DNA of 64,000 nt, from NCBI GenBank assembly GCA_051859505.1, contig JBHYFN010000004.1:69469-133468 (forward strand). The letters are read 5' to 3'. Both the position numbers and the translations under genes were made by a program. Below, in pieces: positions 16,860 to 23,500 of this stretch; the first letter of the stretch is position 1; each line of letters starts with the position of its first letter. The stretch comes from JAFIEN01 sp051859505. Its GTDB lineage: Bacteria > Pseudomonadota > Alphaproteobacteria > Rhodobacterales > Rhodobacteraceae. Under the pieces are notes generated by a model. The model did not search any database, was not told the origin of the DNA, and saw nothing but the letters and a program-made list of their open reading frames with translations.

Positions 16860-16969
16860 CAAACTGTCCGGTCGGGGGCCGGAGAGGCCTTGAACGGCCA
16901 GCCCGGCCAGCGCAGGGTGTGCACCGTCGCAAGACTGTCGAGGCAAGGTCGCAACCAAGGGTCAACGGC

Positions 16970-17365
16970 ATGAAATCTCTGTCCCCCGCCACGATCAGCC
17001 CACCTTTCGCGCGCTATGCGCATGGGGTCGAGGTTCCGGCGGGGGCCCGGCTTGTCGTGACCTCGGGGCAGTTGCCGCTTTCGCCGGACGGATCGGTGCC
17101 CGAGGGGGCCGAGGCGCAGGCGCGCCAGTGCTTTGCCCAATGCGCCGCCATCCTGGCAGAGGCGGGAATGGGCGCGGCGGATGTCATTCGGATCAATGCT
17201 TTCGTGACGGATCGGGCACATATGGCGGGCTATATGGCGGCGCGCGATGCCTGGCTGGCCGGGGTCGACCGCCTGCCCGCCTCTACGCTTGTCATCGTCA
17301 GCGGCTTTACCCGGCCGGAGTTTCTGGTCGAGGTGGAAGTGACCGCCGCGCGGCAGGACGGATGA
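16970..17365 (+). CDS. RidA superfamily protein lacking the catalytic arginine
   Basis: 131 residues, the usual size of this trimeric fold. Family features are VVTSGQLPLSPDG, AIL-EAGMGAADVIRINAFVTD and the C-terminal FLVEVEVTA. In RidA, Arg105 in the PARS motif binds the carboxylate of the imine/enamine substrate. Here the segment is LPASTLVIV with Ser105, so classical 2-aminoacrylate deaminase activity is doubtful and a Rid4-7-type or binding role is likelier. It is divergent from the ABC operon; RutC of pyrimidine breakdown belongs to the same superfamily. The ATG at 16970 lies 267 nt from the SBP start, leaving a shared regulatory region. Confidence 0.85.
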   Translation: MKSLSPATISPPFARYAHGVEVPAGARLVVTSGQLPLSPDGSVPEGAEAQARQCFAQCAAILAEAGMGAADVIRINAFVTDRAHMAGYMAARDAWLAGVDRLPASTLVIVSGFTRPEFLVEVEVTAARQDG

Positions 17366-17402
17366 CCCGAGGCGCGGAATACGACAGGGTGGAAATGTCT
17401 TG

Positions 17403-18302
17403 ATGATCGCGGCAGAGATCTTCCACCGCCTGAACGGCACCGCCCCCCTTCGGATCGAGAGCGAGGAGATGAAGGGCGGCACCTCCAATCTGGGGATCCT
17501 CCTGCACAAAGCGCAGTATCCGAGCGATGCCGCCCCGCGATTCAGCCGCATCGTGGAAAAGAAATCCGCGCTCAGGAAGGATCGCCGAACCGCCAGGATG
17601 TTGCTGGAGCGCCAGCGGCTGACCCGCGATACGGCGGGACTGCCCCGGATCTATCGCCTTGCCCGGCAAGGCGAGGTCTTTTCGGTCTTCATGGAATATC
17701 TCGACAATGTCGACGATCCGGGGTTGCGGGAACCGGCGGCGGCGGCGGCCATTGCGGCGGCGCTCTGGCGGATCAACGGCATCACTCTGCCCAAACTGGC
17801 GGTTCCCGACCCGGCCTCCCTGTTCGAGGGCCGGGTGCAACGGATGCGCGACTGGTTCGCGGTCGCCGCCCACAGCACCGACATGATCGACGGCCTTGAT
17901 GCGGTGATCGCGCATGCGCGACAGGCCCTGCCCAAGGTGCCCGTCTACATCTGCCACCTCGACCTGGGCTTTGCCAACATGGCCCTGAACCCGCGCTCGG
18001 GCAGGGTCAGACTGGTCGATTTCGGCCTTCTGGGCCATGATTTTGCCGGGGCGGACTTCTCGAGTCTCTATCGGGTCAGGCTGCGAAGCGGGTTCGATCT
18101 GGATCCGGTGATCGCGGCCTATTGCGACCTCTCCGGCCTTCCACCGCGCGATGTCTGGCTGTCGCTGCTTTTCGCAGCCGCAAAACGTAGCGCCTTTGGC
18201 ATGCGCCAGTCAGCCCGGATGCAGGACGACAAGCGGATGGTGCTGGAAAAGCGCATGCTTGCGCAACTCGTGACCGAGTATGGCGAGCGCTTCGCGGTGT
18301 AA
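17403..18302 (+). CDS. Phosphotransferase of the APH/choline kinase-like fold
   Basis: 299 residues. Kinase-like motifs are CHLDLGFANM (Brenner-type H-x-D-x4-N catalytic loop at about 178-187) and RLVDFGLLGHDFAGADFSSL (DFG-like metal site plus the D-x2-S/L segment). The N-terminal GGTSNLGILL resembles a nucleotide loop. The substrate is unknown; the family phosphorylates small alcohols, aminoglycosides or choline. ATG 17403 is preferred to the adjoining TTG. It follows the RidA-like gene by 37 nt in the same direction, so it may belong to the same unit and to the heterocycle locus, but that link is weak. Confidence 0.75.
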   Translation: MIAAEIFHRLNGTAPLRIESEEMKGGTSNLGILLHKAQYPSDAAPRFSRIVEKKSALRKDRRTARMLLERQRLTRDTAGLPRIYRLARQGEVFSVFMEYLDNVDDPGLREPAAAAAIAAALWRINGITLPKLAVPDPASLFEGRVQRMRDWFAVAAHSTDMIDGLDAVIAHARQALPKVPVYICHLDLGFANMALNPRSGRVRLVDFGLLGHDFAGADFSSLYRVRLRSGFDLDPVIAAYCDLSGLPPRDVWLSLLFAAAKRSAFGMRQSARMQDDKRMVLEKRMLAQLVTEYGERFAV

Positions 18303-18424
18303 GCTCCGAGGACGCGCCCGTTTCGGACAGTCTGGCGCTGTTGCGTCCAAGGTCGTTGGCGCTTCCGCTATCGTTTCAAACCGGAAGACCGCAAAGCGCA
18401 ATCGCCTGAGACAGAGAGGAAACG

Positions 18425-18456
18425 GCTCCTGAAACCCATCGCCGGGTTTCAGGAGC
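18425..18456. terminator. Bidirectional terminator between convergent genes
   Basis: A perfect 13-bp stem (GCTCCTGAAACCC, loop ATCGCC, GGGTTTCAGGAGC) sits 6 nt past the aldehyde dehydrogenase stop. It is followed by TTCTC on the plus strand and CGTTTCC on the minus strand, so it can serve both genes. Confidence 0.8.
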
Positions 18457-18462
18457 TTCTCG

Positions 18463-19968
18463 TCAGCTGAGATCGTCGGGCAGAAGCGCCTCGGGCAGGT
18501 TCTGGTAGGCGACGGGCCGCAGCCAGCGGCGGATCGCCATCGTGCCGACGGAGGTGGCGCCGAAATTGGTCGAGGCGGGATAGGGCCCGCCATGGACCAT
18601 CGCGTCACAGACCTCGACCCCGGTGGGATAGCCGTTGGCAAGGATCCGGCCCGCCTTGCGCTCCAGCACCGGCATCAGGCTCTGGCCCAGCGCGTGATCG
18701 GCCGCGTCAAGGTGCAGCGTGGCGGTAAGCTGCCCCTGCAGACTGCGGGCAAGGGCCTGCATCTGCTCGGCATCGCGGACCCGCACGATCAGGCCGAGAG
18801 GGCCGAACACCTCTTCGGCCAGCACATGGTTCGCCAGCCAGTCATCGCCCGAGACCTCGAACAGATAGGGGGTCGCGTTGCGCATGTCGCAGACCGAGGT
18901 CAGCAGCTCCTGCACGCCGGTCGCCGCGGCCACCCGGTCGCGGCCGTCGCGATAGGCCTGGGCGATGCCGTCCGTCAGCATGGTCTGGGCGCCCATCGGC
19001 TCGAGCGCGGCCTTGGCGGCGGCGGCGAAGCTGTCGGCATCCGGCCCGTCGATCACGACGGAAATGCCCGGGTTGGTGCAGAACTGCCCCGCCCCCATGG
19101 TCAGCGACCCGGCCCAGCCTTCGGCGATGGCCCCGCCCCGCGCGGCAAGGGCGGCGGGCAGGATGAACATCGGGTTGACGGAACCCAGCTCTCCGAAGAA
19201 GGGGATCGGGTCGGGGCGCGCGGTGCAAAGGTCGAACAGCGCCCGGCCCCCGGCCAGCGAGCCGGTAAAGCCCACCGCTCGGATCAGCGGATGCTTGACC
19301 AGCGCCTCGCCCACATCGCGCCGCCCGCCCTGGATCAGCGAAAAGACCCCCGGATGCAGCCCCCGCGCCGCGATCGCGGCGGCGATGGCTTGGGCCACGA
19401 TCTCGGCCGTGCCGGGATGGGCGGAATGGCCCTTGACCACCACCGGGCATCCGGCGGCAAGGGCCGAGGCGGTGTCGCCCCCCGCGGTCGAGAAGGCCAG
19501 CGGAAAGTTCGACGCGCCGAAGACGGCGACCGGGCCGGTCGGGCGCTGGATCATCCTGATATCGGGCCGGGGCAGCGGCTTGCGGTCGGGCAGCGCCACA
19601 TCATGGCGCCGGTCGAGGTAATCACCCTTGCGGATATGGTCCGCAAACAGGCGCAGCTGCCCGGTGGTCCGGCCGCGCTCGCCCTCCAGACGGGCGGTCG
19701 GCAGGCCGGATTCCGCCGTTCCGATCTCGGTGATCTCGGCGCCGCGGGCCTCGATCTCGTCGGCGATGCGGTCAAGGAAGGCGGCGCGGTCATCGCGCGA
19801 CAGCGCCGAGAAGGACCAGAACGCCTCTTCCGCCGCGGTCACGGCGGCATCCACATGCGCCGGAGTGCCGACGGAGAAGGCCCGCGCCTCGCCATGGGCG
19901 GGGGCAGAGTGGAAGGTCGCGTCCCCCGCGACCCAGTTGCCTGCGATCAGATGGTGTCCGGTCAGCAT
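18463..19968 (-). CDS. Aldehyde dehydrogenase (NADP+), 2-oxoglutarate semialdehyde dehydrogenase type
   Basis: 501-residue cytoplasmic enzyme. Motifs are VFGASNFPLAFSTAGGDTASALAAGCPVVVKGHSAHPGTAE (NADP and Lys site), VGFTGSLAGG, FFGELGSVNPMF (general-base Glu), MGAGQFCTNPG (catalytic Cys) and EEVFGPLGL. This GHSAHPG/FGELGSVNP style is that of the 2,5-dioxovalerate (alpha-ketoglutarate semialdehyde) dehydrogenases of sugar-acid and hydroxyproline breakdown. ATG 19968 has AAGGA seven bases upstream and starts at the family N-terminus LTGHHLIAGNWV. The frame stays open a further 190 nt upstream without an SD. No sugar-acid pathway gene is adjacent. Confidence 0.88.
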   Translation of the reverse strand: MLTGHHLIAGNWVAGDATFHSAPAHGEARAFSVGTPAHVDAAVTAAEEAFWSFSALSRDDRAAFLDRIADEIEARGAEITEIGTAESGLPTARLEGERGRTTGQLRLFADHIRKGDYLDRRHDVALPDRKPLPRPDIRMIQRPTGPVAVFGASNFPLAFSTAGGDTASALAAGCPVVVKGHSAHPGTAEIVAQAIAAAIAARGLHPGVFSLIQGGRRDVGEALVKHPLIRAVGFTGSLAGGRALFDLCTARPDPIPFFGELGSVNPMFILPAALAARGGAIAEGWAGSLTMGAGQFCTNPGISVVIDGPDADSFAAAAKAALEPMGAQTMLTDGIAQAYRDGRDRVAAATGVQELLTSVCDMRNATPYLFEVSGDDWLANHVLAEEVFGPLGLIVRVRDAEQMQALARSLQGQLTATLHLDAADHALGQSLMPVLERKAGRILANGYPTGVEVCDAMVHGGPYPASTNFGATSVGTMAIRRWLRPVAYQNLPEALLPDDLS

Positions 19969-20420
19969 GTCTTGTTCCTTTCTGTCGGGTCCGTCGGGTC
20001 GGAACCGCGGCGGCGCTGCGCGCCTGTTCTGCACGATCGCCTCGATGGCGTCCATCACATCCGGGATCGGCCTGTCGCGCGCCTTGAGCGCGGCAAGGGT
20101 GTCGGTCAGTCGCCCGACCCGGCGTGCCGCGTCCTGCCTCGGGGAGACCGGCCGATGTCAACAATGGCAGGGCCGCTCTGGCCAGACACGGTTCGGTCGA
20201 ACTGGTCGCCCGCCGTTAACTCTTTCGCAACCTGAAGCCTTTAGTCTGGCGAGGGGTCGGAAAAGGAAAGGACCGGTCCCGAGGCTGCAGGGCCGGGGCA
20301 TCGCCCGGGCGGCCTTCGAGTCACGACCCTACCACCGTCATGCCACATTCGCGCCCGAATCCTTGGTAAACATTCTTCGCAGAGATGGCGTAACGCGCCT
20401 GATGACAGAGAGGAAAGAAG
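19969..20420. other. 452-nt intergenic region, no gene seen
   Basis: It holds the leader of the aldehyde dehydrogenase (in frame and open back to TGA at 20158-20160, but without a convincing start) and, on the plus strand, the leader of the small membrane protein. I see no clear promoter, RNA or repeat. The in-frame stretch could be an eroded 3' end of a former upstream gene. Confidence 0.5.
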
Positions 20421-20642
20421 ATGATCTTCGTGCTGTTGGGAACTCTTCTGGGCTTTGCAGGCGCCGTCGCGGCTTATGCGTTCTACGATGCGTCCATCCT
20501 CATGGCTTTGGCGATCTGGGCCTTGTCGGGGCCGGCCTCCGTGATCGTCAGCGTGCTGGCCAGTTCCGATCTGCGGAGCGGCGGGGCCGCACCGTCCGAT
20601 CACGCCGCCTCCAAGCCGCATCCGGCTGCGGAAACCGCCTGA
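20421..20642 (+). CDS. Small membrane protein, unknown
   Basis: 73 residues. Two hydrophobic segments (residues 2-22, IFVLLGTLLGFAGAVAAYAF, and 26-47, LMALAIWALSGPASVIVSVL) are followed by a polar Ala/Ser/Pro tail. A good SD (AGGAAAGAAG) lies just before the ATG. No family is recognised. It probably sits in the inner membrane as a hairpin. It stands alone, 200 nt before the first cold-shock gene. Confidence 0.6.
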   Translation: MIFVLLGTLLGFAGAVAAYAFYDASILMALAIWALSGPASVIVSVLASSDLRSGGAAPSDHAASKPHPAAETA

Positions 20643-20690
20643 CGGCCTCGTAACAAGCGGTCGATTGCGGCCGCCTCGCACCGTTTGCCC

Positions 20691-20719
20691 TTGCAATTTC
20701 CGCACCAAGTGCCCATGTG
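20691..20719 (+). promoter_or_regulatory. Promoter and leader start of the first cold-shock gene
   Basis: TTGCAA (20691-20696), a 17-nt spacer and CATGTG (20714-20719). Five bases on is CGCGAA, exactly as at the second cold-shock promoter. About 115 nt of leader follows before the ATG, in keeping with the long leaders of cold-shock mRNAs. Confidence 0.55.
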
Positions 20720-20843
20720 ACTCTCGCGAACGTTATTCTCTCTCGACCTACTGTTCTCCCTAACCGGCCGCAGTTCATCGAATTGACACTGACAGAGCCG
20801 GGCTGCCGCAATTCCGTGGGCAGCGAACAGAAGGAAACACGAG

Positions 20844-21050
20844 ATGGCCACTGGCACCGTGAAATGGTTCAACTCCACCAAAGGCTTCGGCTTCATTGCC
20901 CCCGATGGCGGCAGCAAGGACGTCTTCGTCCATATCTCGGCCGTCGAGCGTTCGGGCCTGACCGGCCTGCGCGACGACCAGAAAGTCAGCTTTGACATCG
21001 AATCCGGCCGTGACGGCCGCGAGTCGGCGATCAATCTGCAACTGGCCTGA
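20844..21050 (+). CDS. Cold-shock protein, copy 1
   Basis: 68-residue single cold-shock domain of the CspA family, a five-strand OB fold that binds RNA/ssDNA and melts secondary structure. RNP1 is KGFGFIAPD and RNP2 is VFVHISAVE. The start TGTVKWFNSTKG and end INLQLA are the usual boundaries. The SD is AAGGAA. It is followed by a near-identical second copy, so the pair is a tandem duplication. Confidence 0.96.
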   Translation: MATGTVKWFNSTKGFGFIAPDGGSKDVFVHISAVERSGLTGLRDDQKVSFDIESGRDGRESAINLQLA

Positions 21051-21063
21051 GGCCGGTTCGCGA

Positions 21064-21088
21064 CGGAGCGGCCTGACCGGCCGCTCCG
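21064..21088 (+). terminator. Hairpin after cold-shock copy 1
   Basis: A 10-bp stem (CGGAGCGGCC, loop TGACC, GGCCGCTCCG) lies 14 nt after the stop. It lacks a T-run and so may be a weak terminator or a 3' stabiliser. Confidence 0.55.
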
Positions 21089-21102
21089 GACATAACTGCG
21101 AC

Positions 21103-21131
21103 TTGATTTTTGCGTCGTGAGCGTCTATCGT
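21103..21131 (+). promoter_or_regulatory. Promoter of the second cold-shock gene
   Basis: TTGATT (21103-21108), a 17-nt spacer and TATCGT (21126-21131), then five bases and CGCGAA. The leader is about 110 nt. Box positions and the following sequence align with those of copy 1. Confidence 0.65.
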
Positions 21132-21246
21132 CTCCGCGCGAAGTTACATCCATCGACCACTGTCTCCTCACGGCCTCAGTCCATCGATCTTCAGTGACCG
21201 AGCCGACCCGCTGCATGGTGCGAGCGGAAACAGACGGAGATGCACG

Positions 21247-21453
21247 ATGGCCACTGGCACCGTGAAATGGTTCAACACCACCAAGGGTTACGGCTTCATC
21301 GCCCCCGATGGCGGCAGCAAGGATGTGTTCGTTCACATCTCGGCGGTCGAACGGTCGGGCCTGACCGGGCTCAAGGACAACCAGAAAGTGACCTTCGATA
21401 TCGAAGCCGGCCGTGACGGCCGCGAATCGGCGATCAATCTTCAGCTCGCCTGA
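21247..21453 (+). CDS. Cold-shock protein, copy 2
   Basis: 68-residue CspA-family protein that differs from copy 1 at only a few positions (for example NTTKGYGF for NSTKGFGF, LKDNQKVTFDIEAG for LRDDQKVSFDIESG). RNA-binding residues of RNP1 and RNP2 are kept. It has its own promoter and leader. Copies with separate promoters are often expressed under different stresses or growth phases; that is inference here. Confidence 0.96.
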   Translation: MATGTVKWFNTTKGYGFIAPDGGSKDVFVHISAVERSGLTGLKDNQKVTFDIEAGRDGRESAINLQLA

Positions 21454-21499
21454 CGAACGCAGACTGGTAGAACACGCTGGGGCGGGTATGGTGGGATCC

Positions 21500-22111
21500 A
21501 TGTCCGCCCTTCGCATTTCTGCAGCGCTCGTTCTTTCCCTCATCGGGGCGGCCTGCACGCCCGTTCCCACCTCGACCGGCCTTATCGGCGGGGCCGAGGC
21601 GGCCCTCGCCGGCACCACCCGCCCGGCCCCGCGCCCGCCCGATCCCGCCGAACGCGCCCTTGCCACCGCGATCCTGAGCGATCTTCAGCTGCGATCCTTC
21701 GCCCAGAACCGCGAGTTCTGCGGCTTCATCCTGACGGATGGCGCGGGGGGTCTCTTTCCCTCGCCGATCAATGCCGGTTCCGAGGCGACCTGCCCCCTGC
21801 CGCGCGTTCCCCACGGCGTGTCGCTGGTGGCCTCGTTTCACACCCATGGCACCTACAGCCCCTTCTACCAGTCGGAATATCCGACGGTTCAGGACATGCT
21901 GATCGACGCGGCAACCGGAACCAACGGCTATATCTCGACCCCGGGCGGACGGCTCTGGTATGTCGACAGCCGCGCGATGGTCGTGACCCAGCTCTGCGGA
22001 CGCGGCTGCCTGCCGCAGGATCCCTATTACGACCCCGCGGATGACGGCGATCTCCGCCGTTCCTACACGCTCGAAGAGCTGATCGAGCGCGAGCGCCGCG
22101 GCGGGCGCTGA
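21500..22111 (+). CDS. DUF4329 (JAB-like) exported protein
   Basis: 203 residues. The N-terminal ISAALVLSLIGAACTPVP is a signal peptide, possibly a lipoprotein one, though the residue three before the Cys is Gly rather than Leu. The domain spans about 50-180: FCGFILTD, the metal-site-like FHTHGTYSPFYQSEYP with a following S-x6-D, NGYISTPGGRLWYVD, and paired cysteines in LCGRGCLP. This matches DUF4329, related to the JAB/JAMM metallopeptidase fold, so an isopeptidase-like periplasmic activity is possible. Starts at 21488 and 21500 are both possible; 21500 has GGTGGGA upstream. Confidence 0.72.
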   Translation: MSALRISAALVLSLIGAACTPVPTSTGLIGGAEAALAGTTRPAPRPPDPAERALATAILSDLQLRSFAQNREFCGFILTDGAGGLFPSPINAGSEATCPLPRVPHGVSLVASFHTHGTYSPFYQSEYPTVQDMLIDAATGTNGYISTPGGRLWYVDSRAMVVTQLCGRGCLPQDPYYDPADDGDLRRSYTLEELIERERRGGR

Positions 22112-22113
22112 GC

Positions 22114-22767
22114 CTAGTCCAGCGACAGGAGCCAGTCGCGCAGATCCGGCCCCATCGCCGCGACGATCAGGGCGACGCCCGCGGCATTGGGGTGGATGCC
22201 GTCGCCTTGCATCAGCGTCGCGCGGGCGGTGTCGACATCCCGCCCCTCGGTCAGGCCTGCGAAGAAATCGGGATAGAGTGTCGCGCCGAATGCCTCGGCC
22301 AGGTCAGGATAGATCGCATCGAAGGCCGCCTTGTACTCGGCCCCGTAGTTCATCGAAGCCTCCATCCCGACAAGGAAAACCGGCACTTCGCGGGAGGCGG
22401 CGGCTTCGAGGATGCCCTGCAGGTTGGCGCGGGCATTGGCCGGGTCGATCCCGCGCAGGAAATCGTTGCCGCCAAGGGTGACGATCATCGCATCCACATC
22501 CGGCGTCAGGGTCCAGTCCACCCGCGCCAGCCCGCCCGCCGTGGTATCGCCCGAGACACCCGCGTTGATCAGCACCAGATCGACCCCTTCCCCGGTCAGC
22601 CAATCCTGCATCTGCGCGACGAACCCCTCCTGCGGCAGCAGGCCATAGCCCTGGGTCAGGCTGTCGCCAAGGGCCGCCACGGTCAGCGGCTCGGCCCAGG
22701 CGGGGGCCGCAAAAAGCAAACCGATGGCCGCGAGGTTGCGTATCCCTTTGCAAGCGCCATATGCCAA
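22114..22767 (-). CDS. tesA: Arylesterase / lysophospholipase, SGNH hydrolase (TesA type)
   Basis: 217-residue periplasmic esterase. A signal peptide (GIRNLAAIGLLFAAPAWA) is followed by block I ALGDSLTQGYGL (nucleophile Ser), block II AGVSGDTTAGG, block III GGNDFLRG and block V DGIHPN with the catalytic Asp and His. TesA hydrolyses acyl-thioesters, lysophospholipids and aryl esters. No ATG gives a short N-terminus; TTG at 22767 is the best start and leaves 28 nt to the divergent ABC gene. The arrangement tesA facing ybbA-ybbP is the same as in E. coli. Confidence 0.88.
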   Translation of the reverse strand: MAYGACKGIRNLAAIGLLFAAPAWAEPLTVAALGDSLTQGYGLLPQEGFVAQMQDWLTGEGVDLVLINAGVSGDTTAGGLARVDWTLTPDVDAMIVTLGGNDFLRGIDPANARANLQGILEAAASREVPVFLVGMEASMNYGAEYKAAFDAIYPDLAEAFGATLYPDFFAGLTEGRDVDTARATLMQGDGIHPNAAGVALIVAAMGPDLRDWLLSLD

Positions 22768-22795
22768 CCGAGTGCCCCAGCCGAAAGTCCCTTCA

Positions 22796-23500
22796 ATGAC
22801 CGAACCGGTCCTATCGCTCCAGAATGCCAGCCTGTCCCTGATGGGCAATGCGGGCATGATCGACATTCTCGACAAGGTGACACTCGAGGTGGCCGAGGGC
22901 GAAACCCTTGCGCTTGTGGGGCCGAGCGGGTCTGGCAAATCGTCACTCCTCATGCTGATGGGCGGGCTGGAACAGGCGTCATCGGGGCGGGTCATGGCAT
23001 TGGGCCGGGATCTGACGTCGATGGACGAGGATCAGCTGGCCCGGTTTCGTCGGGATAATATGGGGGTGGTCTTTCAGTCCTTCCACCTCATTCCGACGAT
23101 GACCGCTCTTGAAAACGTCGCGACCCCGCTGGAACTGGCCGGGGTGCGCGATGCCTTTGCCCGCGCCCAGGCCGAGCTTGAGGCCGTCGGCCTTGGCAGC
23201 CGGGCCGAGCATTATCCAAGCCAGATGTCGGGCGGCGAACAGCAAAGGGTTGCGCTTGCCCGCGCGGCGGCGCCGCGGCCGCGGCTTTTGCTGGCGGATG
23301 AACCGACCGGAAATCTGGACGAGGCCAACGGTCAGGCGATCATGCAGATCCTCTTCGACCTGCGCGACCGTCATGGCGCGACGCTTGTGATGGTGACGCA
23401 TGCGCCCGAACTCGCCGCGCGCTGCAACCGCGTGATCCGCCTGCGCGACGGCCGCATCGACGAATCCGCGCAGCCCCCCAGCGCAAGGGCCGCGGAATGA
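22796..23500 (+). CDS. ABC transporter ATP-binding protein (YbbA/LolD type)
   Basis: 234 residues. Walker A is GPSGSGKSS, the Q-loop VFQSFHLIPTMT, signature MSGGEQQR, Walker B PRLLLADEPTGNLDE and switch His VTHAPELAARC. The DEPTGNLDE form is that of the LolD/MacB/YbbA group that powers FtsX-type permeases and usually extracts or exports lipids or lipoproteins instead of importing solutes. ATG 22796; the stop overlaps the permease start (ATGA). Confidence 0.93.
   Translation: MTEPVLSLQNASLSLMGNAGMIDILDKVTLEVAEGETLALVGPSGSGKSSLLMLMGGLEQASSGRVMALGRDLTSMDEDQLARFRRDNMGVVFQSFHLIPTMTALENVATPLELAGVRDAFARAQAELEAVGLGSRAEHYPSQMSGGEQQRVALARAAAPRPRLLLADEPTGNLDEANGQAIMQILFDLRDRHGATLVMVTHAPELAARCNRVIRLRDGRIDESAQPPSARAAE

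Noticed and set aside
19969..20058. N-terminal extension of the aldehyde dehydrogenase from GTG 20058
   Set aside because: The extension would precede the normal family N-terminus, has no SD, and ATG 19968 has a good one. It might be the remnant of an older gene, but the evidence is thin.
18592..20235. 547-codon plus-strand frame opposite the aldehyde dehydrogenase
   Set aside because: The opposite strand encodes a full aldehyde dehydrogenase with all catalytic motifs; this frame is low-complexity Arg/Gly/His sequence without an SD.
20241..20708. 155-codon minus-strand frame over the small membrane protein
   Set aside because: Arg/His-rich, no SD, and opposite a small ORF with a strong SD and hydrophobic segments.
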